Of a stretch of DNA of 64,000 nt, positions 34,339 to 41,636 are shown in pieces. The stretch spans positions 186,001 to 250,000 of the forward strand of contig NZ_JAAAJC010000001.1 in the NCBI RefSeq assembly GCF_009900715.1, given 5' to 3'. The DNA is from Halococcus salsus. Its GTDB lineage: Archaea; Halobacteriota; Halobacteria; Halobacteriales; Halococcaceae. Every line of letters begins with the position of its first letter. Within the stretch, counting starts at the first letter, position 1. The notes under the pieces are model-generated. The model had not been told where the DNA came from. It made no database searches and saw only the letters and a program-made list of their open reading frames with translations. The translations under genes and the position numbers were made by a program.

Positions 34339-35841
34339 ATGGCAGCCGACGCCACGGACGACGCCTACGACGACCTCACGCGACGCTACGAACGCATCAC
34401 CAACGTCGGAAACGCGGCGGGCATCCTCAGCTGGGACCAGGAGGTCATGATGCCCGAGGGCGGCACACCGGCCCGCTCCGGGCAGCTCTCGGCGCTCTCG
34501 GCGGTGAGCCACGACCTCCTCACCGACGAGGGGATGGGCGAAGCGCTCGACGCGCTCGAAAGCAACGACCTCGACGACCGCGAGGCGGCCGTCGTTCGCG
34601 AGATCCGCCGGCAGTACGAGCGCTCGACACGCGTCCCCACCGAACTGGTCGAGGAGATCTCGCGGACGACCAGCGAGGCGCTCCCGGTCTGGAAGGAGGC
34701 GAGGGCGGAAGACGACTTCTCGACGTTCGCTCCGGTCGTCGAGGAGCTCGTCGACCTCAAACGCGAGTACGCCGAACACATCGACCCCGACAGACCCGCC
34801 TACGAGGTGCTCTTCGAGGACTACGAACCCTACCTCGGGCTCGACACCACCGAGCGGGTCCTCGAACGCCTCCGCGAGGAACTCGTCCCGCTCATCGACG
34901 AGATCCGCGAGAGCGACGTCGACCTCGCCACGCCCTTCTCGGGAACCTTCGACACCGACACCCAGGAGGAACTTTCACGCGACGCGCTCGATACCCTCGG
35001 TTACGACTGGGACCGTGGCCGGCTCGACGTCGCGCCGCATCCCTTCTCGATGGGGACGACGTTCGATGCGCGGGTCACGACGCGCTACGACGAGGCGGAC
35101 ATGTTGGGGGCACTCACGAGCACCGTCCACGAGTTCGGCCACGCGACCTACACCCTCGGCCTGCCGGACGAGGAGTACGGGACGCCGCTTGGCGAGAATC
35201 GAAACCTCTCGGTCCACGAGTCCCAGTCGAGACTCTGGGAGAACCACGTCGCCCGCTCGCAGCCGTTCTGGGAGCTGTTCCTCCCCCAGGTCAAAGAGCG
35301 CTTTTCGAGCCTCGACGACGTGACCCCGCGGGACGCCTACGAGGCCGCGAACACCGTCCACGAGGACAACCTCATTCGCGTCGAGGCGGACGAGCTCACC
35401 TACCACATGCACATCGTGATCCGCTTCGAGATCGAGCGCGAACTCATCGAGGGCGACCTCGACGTCGCGGAGATCCCACGGGTCTGGAACGACAAGATGG
35501 AGGAGTACCTCGGCGTGCGACCGGAGACGGACGCCGAGGGCTGTCTCCAGGACATCCACTGGTCGCACGGCACGTTCGGCTACTTCCCGACCTATTCGTT
35601 GGGAAGCGTGCTCGCCGCCCAGCTCTACGCCAGCGCCGACGAGGCGATCGACGACCTCGATGGATCGATCGAGTCCGGGGACTTCGACCCGCTCCACGAC
35701 TGGCTCACCGAGCACGTCCACCGCCACGGCAAGCGCTACACCACCCCCGACCTGGTCGAGGAAGCCACCGGCAAACCGTTCGCCGCCGACGACTTCCTCG
35801 ACTACGTCACCGCGAAGTACGGCGCGCTCTACGACCTCTGA
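34339..35841 (+). CDS. M32 family metallocarboxypeptidase (Taq type)
   Basis: A 500-residue zinc carboxypeptidase acting in the cytoplasm on C-terminal residues of peptides. The zinc motif HEFGH begins at residue 264 (STVHEFGHATYTLGLPDEEY), followed by NLSVHESQSRLWENHVARSQ, which supplies the third ligand. DIHWSHGTFGYFPTYSLGSV near the C-terminus is another M32 signature. Length equals the family norm. Together with the M20 enzyme upstream it may form a peptide-degradation pair. Confidence 0.93.
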   Translation: MAADATDDAYDDLTRRYERITNVGNAAGILSWDQEVMMPEGGTPARSGQLSALSAVSHDLLTDEGMGEALDALESNDLDDREAAVVREIRRQYERSTRVPTELVEEISRTTSEALPVWKEARAEDDFSTFAPVVEELVDLKREYAEHIDPDRPAYEVLFEDYEPYLGLDTTERVLERLREELVPLIDEIRESDVDLATPFSGTFDTDTQEELSRDALDTLGYDWDRGRLDVAPHPFSMGTTFDARVTTRYDEADMLGALTSTVHEFGHATYTLGLPDEEYGTPLGENRNLSVHESQSRLWENHVARSQPFWELFLPQVKERFSSLDDVTPRDAYEAANTVHEDNLIRVEADELTYHMHIVIRFEIERELIEGDLDVAEIPRVWNDKMEEYLGVRPETDAEGCLQDIHWSHGTFGYFPTYSLGSVLAAQLYASADEAIDDLDGSIESGDFDPLHDWLTEHVHRHGKRYTTPDLVEEATGKPFAADDFLDYVTAKYGALYDL

Positions 35842-35923
35842 GCCGGCCGAAGAAGTTCTGTTCATAATATCAAGACTGTACTAATCGGCGATTCCTGTAA
35901 CCACCAATAGACCTATGTCGTGG

Positions 35924-35948
35924 CGTGCCATACCGTGGCACGTATGGC
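35924..35948 (+). promoter_or_regulatory. Two overlapping inverted repeats at the start of the zinc-ribbon gene
   Basis: CGTGCCA and TGGCACG (35924-35942) are perfect 7-base arms five bases apart. GCCATAC and GTATGGC (35927-35948) are a second perfect pair that uses part of the first and includes the ATG at 35944. The two hairpins exclude each other, and the second would hide the start codon. They could be a DNA operator or an RNA switch. Confidence 0.4.
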
Positions 35949-36120
35949 AACCACACCGACCGAACCCGACATCGACGAGTTCCTCGCAGAACGCGGTCAC
36001 GAGACGGAGTCACCGGGGTGGGAAGCAAGTTACAACAAGAAGCAGTGTCCCGACTGCGGCGCGCTGCACGCGACCGACGCCAGCATCTGCTCGGTGTGTG
36101 GCTGGTCGCCACGGCCATAG
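35944..36120 (+). CDS. Small zinc-ribbon protein
   Basis: A 58-residue protein: an acidic helical N-terminus (EPDIDEFLAERGHETE) followed by one zinc ribbon with knuckles CPDC and CSVC eleven residues apart and a C-terminal WSPRP. It belongs with the one-ribbon haloarchaeal mini-proteins. The start is picked at 35944 since the cysteines and the conserved acidic helix follow, and because two overlapping hairpins lie exactly there. It precedes the two-helix membrane protein gene by 22 bases. Confidence 0.75.
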   Translation: MATTPTEPDIDEFLAERGHETESPGWEASYNKKQCPDCGALHATDASICSVCGWSPRP

Positions 36121-36142
36121 GTCGGGCGAGCGAAGCGAGTAA

Positions 36143-36400
36143 GTGAACGCGCGCTCCAGACAGCCCGTGGGCATCCTCAACACGCTCGGGCTCGTGGCGA
36201 CGCTGGCGCTCGCGCTCCCGGTAGCGCTGCTCGGGGTCAACCTCCTCGTTACCGGGCGCACCACGATGGGCGCAGCACTGTGTGTCGTCGCCGGGCTGAT
36301 GATCCTGCTCAAGCAGTACGTCACGACCCCCGACGACGTGCCGACGGCGGCGGCCGAGAAGGCGGTCGGTGCGGTGGCGAAAGAGGAGGAGAAGGACTAG
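36143..36400 (+). CDS. Small two-helix membrane protein
   Basis: An 85-residue protein starting at a GTG. Two membrane helices are clear: LGLVATLALALPVALLGVNLL and, after a short turn, MGAALCVVAGLMILLKQYV. The C-terminus is a soluble Ala/Glu/Lys tail. Function is unknown; it resembles haloarchaeal DUF-type proteins of the same size. Four bases of its 3' end overlap the converging helicase gene. Confidence 0.65.
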   Translation: MNARSRQPVGILNTLGLVATLALALPVALLGVNLLVTGRTTMGAALCVVAGLMILLKQYVTTPDDVPTAAAEKAVGAVAKEEEKD

Positions 36401-38220
36401 TCGGCGGCGGGGACTTCGGCCTCGGCGAGGACGTCCTCGACGGTGGTCCCCGAGGATTCGTTATCGAGGAGGACGTCGACCGGGAGCGTCGGCGCGCCGC
36501 TCACGAGGTTTTCGAGTATCACGAGCCGTTCGCGCGCCCGGCTCATCCCGACGTAGAACACCCGGCGCTCGTTGTCCGTCAGCAGGGGGACCGGGTCGGT
36601 GGTCTCTTCGAACGCCGCGGCGTCGGCCGAGCCCTCCTCGACGGAGGCGGCCATCTGTTCGACCACCTTCTCGGTGTGGTCGGTCGCCACGAAGACGTGG
36701 TCGGCCTCGCGCCCCTTCGCGGAGTGGATCGTCCCCACTCGAACCCGGTCGCGGTCGACGTCCTGGTAGTCGCCCCCGAAGTAGGCCTTCACCGACTTCT
36801 TCTGGAACTGCGAGGTCTTTCTGAGCATGTCCTCGGCGGAGGCGGGGCCGGGCATGAACGGTGCGTGCTCCTTGACGAGGTCGGGTTCGATCGTGAGGTC
36901 GACGAACTCCTCGGCCCCAGCCTCCTCCTTCAGGTCGTCGAGCGTCTCGTAGAGCGCGTCGCGGCTGTTGGTCCCGAAGGCGGTGTTCATCAGCATGTCC
37001 GCGAGCCGGCGGGCTTCGAGCCCGGTGATGGACTCGCCGGCGGCGACCTTCTCGACGGCGTTGACGTAGTCGTTGAGCCGGTCGGTCCACATCCGTTGGT
37101 CGGTGAGCGCCTGGAACGGGATCCCCTCGCCGATGAACTCGTCCATGAACTGGAAGAGCTGGTAGCGCGCCCGGAAGAGCACCATCACGGTCTCGTCGGT
37201 GTTCTCGACCGTGGCCCGGACGTTGCGCACGAGGTCGAGCATCGTGGGGCTCTCGACGGCCTCGACGCTCCCGCCCTCGGTCCGGGGTCGGAGGTTCTTC
37301 TCCTGGCGTTTCTCGATGTGGCGAACCTCCCGATTCACGACCGAGAGCACTCGCGATGGCAGCCGGTAGGACGTGTCGAGGATCACGTCCTCGCCGCCCT
37401 CGTCGAGGAGGAGCTGTGGGTCGGCCCCCTGCCAGGCGTAGACCACCTGGTCGTCGTCGCCCGCGATCAGGACGCGTTCGACGTGGGGTTTCCACTCCTC
37501 GTAGACGCGGTACTGGAGCGTGGTGATGTCCTGAAACTCGTCGATCACGAGGTAGTCGACGCTCGGGATCAGCGAGCGCTGCTCGACGCGTTCGAGCATG
37601 TCCGCGAAGCCCACGAGCCCCTCGTCGCCCTTGTAGGCCCGCCAGGCCCGGATCGCCTCGGGGATGTCGAGGCGGTCGTCGTCGCTCGGCCACGTCGGGG
37701 TGTACTTGTTGCCCTGCTGGGCGTTGTCGTCGATCTCGGGCGGCAACCGGACCTCCTCGTCGTTCCACTGGAAGGGGACGTCGTACCAGTCAGCCACGTC
37801 CCTGGTGGTGCGCTGGAGCCACTGGCTCGTCGCGATGACCTTGTTGCCGATGGTGGTCGAGCGGGCGCTCCGGCGGCGCGACCCCTCGTACTCGTCCTCG
37901 AACTCGAGGCCGAAGTCCTCGCAGAACCCCTCCTTGTCGCGTTCGCCGACGACGTCGCCACGCGAGAGGTCGAGGAGTTCGTAGGCCTTCGCGTGCATCG
38001 TGGCGACGTTCCCGCGGAGCGAGCGCGGACTGACGTCGAGACGCTCGGCCAGTCGTTCGCGGATCTCGGTGGCCGCCGCCCGGGTGTACGAGACGACGAG
38101 GACGTCGTTGACGTCGACGCCCGGCTGGTCGAGGATCTCCTCGACCCGGTCGAGCAGCGCCGTCGTCTTCCCGCTTCCCGGGCCGCCGAACAGCCGCGTC
38201 ACGTGGGAATCCGTGGACAT
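36397..38220 (-). CDS. UvrD/Rep-family superfamily 1 DNA helicase
   Basis: A 607-residue ATP-driven 3'-5' helicase. Motif I is FGGPGSGKTTALLDRV (residues 11-26), motif II YLVIDEFQDIT, motif III GDDDQVVYAWQGADPQ, motif V VGTIHSAKGREADHVFVATD and motif VI VFYVGMSRARERL. It should unwind DNA during repair or replication restart. It is shorter than bacterial UvrD (about 720), mainly in the 1B and 2B domains. The ATG at 38220 puts motif I at its usual distance from the N-terminus. It is divergent from riboflavin synthase. Confidence 0.92.
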   Translation of the reverse strand: MSTDSHVTRLFGGPGSGKTTALLDRVEEILDQPGVDVNDVLVVSYTRAAATEIRERLAERLDVSPRSLRGNVATMHAKAYELLDLSRGDVVGERDKEGFCEDFGLEFEDEYEGSRRRSARSTTIGNKVIATSQWLQRTTRDVADWYDVPFQWNDEEVRLPPEIDDNAQQGNKYTPTWPSDDDRLDIPEAIRAWRAYKGDEGLVGFADMLERVEQRSLIPSVDYLVIDEFQDITTLQYRVYEEWKPHVERVLIAGDDDQVVYAWQGADPQLLLDEGGEDVILDTSYRLPSRVLSVVNREVRHIEKRQEKNLRPRTEGGSVEAVESPTMLDLVRNVRATVENTDETVMVLFRARYQLFQFMDEFIGEGIPFQALTDQRMWTDRLNDYVNAVEKVAAGESITGLEARRLADMLMNTAFGTNSRDALYETLDDLKEEAGAEEFVDLTIEPDLVKEHAPFMPGPASAEDMLRKTSQFQKKSVKAYFGGDYQDVDRDRVRVGTIHSAKGREADHVFVATDHTEKVVEQMAASVEEGSADAAAFEETTDPVPLLTDNERRVFYVGMSRARERLVILENLVSGAPTLPVDVLLDNESSGTTVEDVLAEAEVPAAD

Positions 38221-38308
38221 TGCCCACAGCAGGGACCGGTCCACTATAAACGACGTGGCTCCCGGGCGCGAACGCCAGCCTCATTCGACGAGCCCTCGTA
38301 TTCGGCTC

Positions 38309-38896
38309 ATGTTCACCGGCATCGTCGAGACCACGGGGGAAGTCACGACCGTTCGCGACGAGGAGGGCGGGCGGCGGATCGTCGTCGAGTGCGACCTCGA
38401 AGGGCTCACTCACGGCGCGAGTATCGCGGTCGACGGCGCGTGTCTCACCGTCGAGGAAGTCCGAGAAACGGGTTTCGAGCTGTTCTGCTCGACCGAGACG
38501 CTCGACCGGACGACGCTCTCGGAGATCGAGGACGGTTTCGAAGTGAACCTCGAACGCGCGCTCCCCGCCGACGGCCGGCTCGACGGCCACTTCGTGCAGG
38601 GCCACGTCGATGCCACGGCGGAGGTCGTGGGAGTCGAGCAGGTGGACGACGACTGGGAGTTCGAGTTCTCGGTGCCCGAGAGCGTCGCGCGCTACGTGGT
38701 CGAGAAGGGGTCGATAGCCCTCGATGGGGTGAGCCTCACGGTCGCCGAACGGCGGGAGGACACGATCACCGTGGCGGTGATCCCGACGACCTACGAGCTG
38801 ACGACGATGCACGACCTCGACCCCGGTGACGAGGTGAACGTCGAGGTCGACGTGATCGCGAAGTACGTCGAACGGCTGCTCGACGGCCACCGCTGA
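38309..38896 (+). CDS. ribE: Riboflavin synthase, bacterial (alpha-chain) type
   Basis: A 195-residue enzyme that dismutates two 6,7-dimethyl-8-ribityllumazine molecules into riboflavin. Its two lumazine-binding barrels repeat: MFTGIVETTGEVTTV with ASIAVDGACLTVEEVRETGF, then LDGHFVQGHVDATAEVVGVE with GSIALDGVSLTVAERREDTI. This is the bacterial form; most archaea use an unrelated riboflavin synthase, while haloarchaea are among the exceptions. Start at the MFTGIVE motif. Repeat element B2 begins about 15 bases after the stop. Confidence 0.95.
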   Translation: MFTGIVETTGEVTTVRDEEGGRRIVVECDLEGLTHGASIAVDGACLTVEEVRETGFELFCSTETLDRTTLSEIEDGFEVNLERALPADGRLDGHFVQGHVDATAEVVGVEQVDDDWEFEFSVPESVARYVVEKGSIALDGVSLTVAERREDTITVAVIPTTYELTTMHDLDPGDEVNVEVDVIAKYVERLLDGHR

Positions 38897-38910
38897 CGAC
38901 AAACGGGAAG

Positions 38911-39239
38911 TGGGTGGGGCGGTTGCGGTCGTGGCCGTGCAGTGCGGTTGCGGTCGGAGTGGTCGGAGCGGTTGGCGCGCGCTGGCGAGCGGTGACGAGC
39001 GACAGCGAGCACCGCTCGCGAACATTGTGCGAGGGATGAGCACCGGAGTGAGCCGAAGGCGAACGAGGAGCGCAGTCGGTTGGGGAGGCGTGTGGCGGTT
39101 GCGGGATGGAGGCGGTAGCCAGTAGTGGCTGTACTGCGAGCGACCGCAGGGAGCGAGCAGCCCTTTTTAGTCCAGGTTTTTGGGCGGGGGTTGAGCGCGA
39201 GCGAAGCGAGCGCGATTCCCCCGTCTAAAAAAGTGGGTT
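38911..39239 (+). repeat. Repeat element B2 (family B, plus orientation)
   Basis: About 329 bases filling the gap 38897-39276. It shares exact blocks with B1 (TGTGCGAGGGATGAGC at 39026-39041; GGGGAGGCGTGTGGCGG at 39084-39100) and the end TTTTTAGTCCAGGTTTTTGG (39164-39183). The hairpin here is different from that of B1: GGGGG and CCCCC arms around a nested GCGCGAGCGAAGCGAGCGCG, closed by TTTTT and AAAAA tracts, then AAGTGGGTTA. It ends eight bases before the TATA-like box of the reductase gene. Confidence 0.75.
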
Positions 39240-39246
39240 AGCAAGA

Positions 39247-39254
39247 TTCTTAGA
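39247..39254 (+). promoter_or_regulatory. TATA-like box of the geranylgeranyl reductase gene
   Basis: TTCTTAGA is centred about 27 bases before the ATG at 39277, directly behind the A-tract end of element B2, so the element sits where upstream activator sites would be. Confidence 0.5.
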
Positions 39255-39276
39255 CGAACGCCCATAGGATACCCCA

Positions 39277-40362
39277 ATGTACGATTTCGTCGTCAGCGGC
39301 GCGGGCCCCGCGGGCTGTCGGTTCTCCCGGCGCGCCGCGGAGGCGGGTCACGACGTGCTGGTGCTCGAACGCGGCGAGGTCGGCACGCCGCTCGCGTGCT
39401 CGGGCCACGTCAGCACCGACATCTGGCAGTTCACGCCCGAGGGCGCGCGCGAGGAGCTGCTCCAGAACGAGATCTCGGGCGCGCGATTCCACGTCGGCGG
39501 GCCGGGCGGCGACGGCCACCTGTTCTACAAGGACGAGACCATCTCGAACGTCATCAATCGGGTCGAGCTCGACCGGACGCTCGCCCGCGCCGCGCGCGAG
39601 GCCGGGGCGGATATTCGGGAGAATCACAGCGTGACCGGCGTCGAGGAGGGCGCGCGCTCGGCGACGGTGACCGCCCGAACACCCGAGGGAACCGAGACGT
39701 TCGAGACCCGGCTGGTGGCGGGCTGTGACGGGCCTGTTTCACGAGTTCGGCGCGAACTCGGGATACCGGAGCCGGGCGAGAAGCTCCAGGGCGTGCTCGG
39801 CTTCTCGACGGAGGACGACCCCGGTGACCACGTCGACGTCCACCTGACGGTTCCGGAGTTCTTCGCGTGGCGCATCCCTCGGGGGTCGGCGGGCGTCGAG
39901 TACGGACTCGCGGCCGCACCGGGCGAGAACGCGACCCAACTCTTCGACGAGTTCGTCGCTGACTACGGGGTCGAGACCGGCGAGACCCACGCCGGGATGA
40001 TCCCGATCGGGCCGGCCGACCGCGTCACGAGCTACCGTGGCTTCCTCGTGGGGGATGCGGCCGCCCAGACCAAGCCGTTCACCGGCGGCGGGCTCGTCTA
40101 CGGGATGACCGCCGCCGACCACGCCGCTCGCGAGATCGACCCCCACGACCCGGGGACGCTGAAGAACTACGAGAAGGCGTGGCGGGCTGACCTCGCGCGC
40201 GACATCCAGCTGGGTCACTGGGTCCGCCGGGCGTACTCGCTGCCCGAACCCGTCAAGCAGGCCGGCCTCGCGGCGTTTTCGGGCGAGATCGGGGTTCACA
40301 TGGACAAACCCACCACGCTGTTCTCGCCGGAGAGCCTGAAGACGCTCCTCTCGCGCTCCTGA
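39277..40362 (+). CDS. Geranylgeranyl reductase family FAD-dependent oxidoreductase
   Basis: A 361-residue flavoprotein. FAD binds at YDFVVSGAGPAGCRFSRRAA (N-terminal Rossmann fold) and at YRGFLVGDAAAQTKPFTGGG near residue 255, a motif of geranylgeranyl reductases; PLACSGHVSTD is the substrate-side loop. In archaea such enzymes saturate the isoprenoid chains of ether lipids or menaquinone side chains; this may be one of several paralogues. It acts at the membrane face. It converges with the GcvT-like gene, six bases between stops. Confidence 0.88.
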   Translation: MYDFVVSGAGPAGCRFSRRAAEAGHDVLVLERGEVGTPLACSGHVSTDIWQFTPEGAREELLQNEISGARFHVGGPGGDGHLFYKDETISNVINRVELDRTLARAAREAGADIRENHSVTGVEEGARSATVTARTPEGTETFETRLVAGCDGPVSRVRRELGIPEPGEKLQGVLGFSTEDDPGDHVDVHLTVPEFFAWRIPRGSAGVEYGLAAAPGENATQLFDEFVADYGVETGETHAGMIPIGPADRVTSYRGFLVGDAAAQTKPFTGGGLVYGMTAADHAAREIDPHDPGTLKNYEKAWRADLARDIQLGHWVRRAYSLPEPVKQAGLAAFSGEIGVHMDKPTTLFSPESLKTLLSRS

Positions 40363-40368
40363 ACGGAC

Positions 40369-41454
40369 TTACTCGTAGGTCGGCAGTCGGGCCGACCGGT
40401 CGCTGCCCTCGACGAACGGGAGCGACTCGACACGCGCCGCCCGTTCCTCGCCGTCGATCCTGACCATCAGGTCGTCGGTATCGAGACCGAACTCCACGAG
40501 TGCGAGCGCGAGTGGTTCGTCGCGGGTCGGGCTCTCGACCGCGCGGGTGACCTCACCGACCGTCGAATCGCCGGCGAAGACCGCCGCGCCGGCGTCGGGG
40601 AGCGCCTCACAGGCGAGTCCCACTAACCGGCGGCTCGGCTGCCCTCGGTTCTCGACGCGCGAGACGACCTCCTGGCCGACGTAACAGCCCTTCTCGAAGT
40701 CCAGCGCGTTCCGGAGCCCGAGGACGTTCGGGATCTCGTCGCGGAGTTCGGAATCGAACAGCGGCGTCCCAGCCTCCAGGGTGAGGCTCTCCCAGGTTCG
40801 CACGCCGAAGGGGGCGGCGTTGAGCCCGTTGTTGATCAGGGCGTCGAACACCGACTCGGCCACGTCCGCAGCGCAGACCACCTCGTAGCCCTCCTCGCCG
40901 GTCAATCCGTCGCCTCGGATCACGGTGACGCCGGCCTCGTCGATCGAGCCCCGGACGAACGAGAGGTGGGCCTCGGACGGCGTCGCGTTCGTGAGCACGC
41001 TCGCGACCTTCTCGGTCGCCTGCGCACCGTGGACGCCGAAGACGCCGAACGACTCGGTCGCGTTCTCGATCTGGACGTCCTGGATGAACGTCTTCTCGGA
41101 CCACTCGCTCGCGACCGCCGCGGCGCGGTCCGGTGGGGTGAACACCAGCAAGCGGTCGGTGGTCGTGTAGATGTAGAGGTCGGTCTCCACCCGGCCCTGG
41201 GGGTCGAGGAGGAGCGCGTAGCAGCCCCGGCCGTCCTCGGCGGGTACCCGGTTGGTGACGGCGTTGTCGACGAAGTCTATCCTGTCCTCGCCGGTGATCG
41301 TGAGTACGCCGTAGGCCATCTCGGTGACGCCGGCGACGTTCCTGACCGCCCGGTGGGCGGTCTCGGGGCGGCCGTAGTGGTCGGCGACGCGCGTGCCGCC
41401 GCGCTCTGCGAACGTCGCGCCGTGGGTCTCGTGGACGGCTTCGACCAACGTCAT
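40369..41454 (-). CDS. GcvT/YgfZ-like folate-binding protein
   Basis: A 361-residue protein with the aminomethyltransferase fold. The signature EKGCYVGQEVVSRVENRGQP marks the YgfZ branch, where a conserved cysteine and tetrahydrofolate serve iron-sulfur cluster assembly; true GcvT proteins lack this loop. LTGEEGYEVVC is the folate-binding strand. No other glycine-cleavage genes are adjacent, in line with an Fe-S role, though it is often labelled as aminomethyltransferase. A TATA-like CTTTAT on the minus strand lies about 30 bases upstream. Confidence 0.85.
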   Translation of the reverse strand: MTLVEAVHETHGATFAERGGTRVADHYGRPETAHRAVRNVAGVTEMAYGVLTITGEDRIDFVDNAVTNRVPAEDGRGCYALLLDPQGRVETDLYIYTTTDRLLVFTPPDRAAAVASEWSEKTFIQDVQIENATESFGVFGVHGAQATEKVASVLTNATPSEAHLSFVRGSIDEAGVTVIRGDGLTGEEGYEVVCAADVAESVFDALINNGLNAAPFGVRTWESLTLEAGTPLFDSELRDEIPNVLGLRNALDFEKGCYVGQEVVSRVENRGQPSRRLVGLACEALPDAGAAVFAGDSTVGEVTRAVESPTRDEPLALALVEFGLDTDDLMVRIDGEERAARVESLPFVEGSDRSARLPTYE

Positions 41455-41605
41455 TGTGGAATTTCGGGTGCGGCGGCGGATAAAGCGTGTCCTCTACGGA
41501 TACCGTTCCGGAACCAAACCCGAGAACCACTCGAAAAACGTCCTCTCATGGCTGCTCTTCCGCGACCCGTTCATCGAATCGCCACCGCCCCGCTCCACAC
41601 GACTG

Positions 41606-41613
41606 GTTTTTAT
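41606..41613 (+). promoter_or_regulatory. TATA-like box of the CrtI-like gene
   Basis: GTTTTTAT is centred about 27 bases before the ATG at 41637. Confidence 0.55.
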
Positions 41614-41636
41614 CCCGACAGCTTATTTCTTGAGAT

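Noticed and set aside
36280-38829. Plus-strand open frame of 849 codons opposite the helicase and into ribE
   Set aside because: The helicase motifs on the other strand and RibE in another frame are both complete; the long frame exists because GC-rich codons rarely give stops.
38911-39239. Repeated GAGCGAAGCGAG-like units taken as CRISPR or tandem array
   Set aside because: Units vary in length and sequence, are not separated by equal unique spacers, and no cas gene is present. They belong to the variable hairpins of elements A and B.
40369-41454. GcvT of the glycine cleavage complex
   Set aside because: The KGCYxGQE loop marks the YgfZ-like folate-binding branch, and no gcvH or gcvP gene is nearby.
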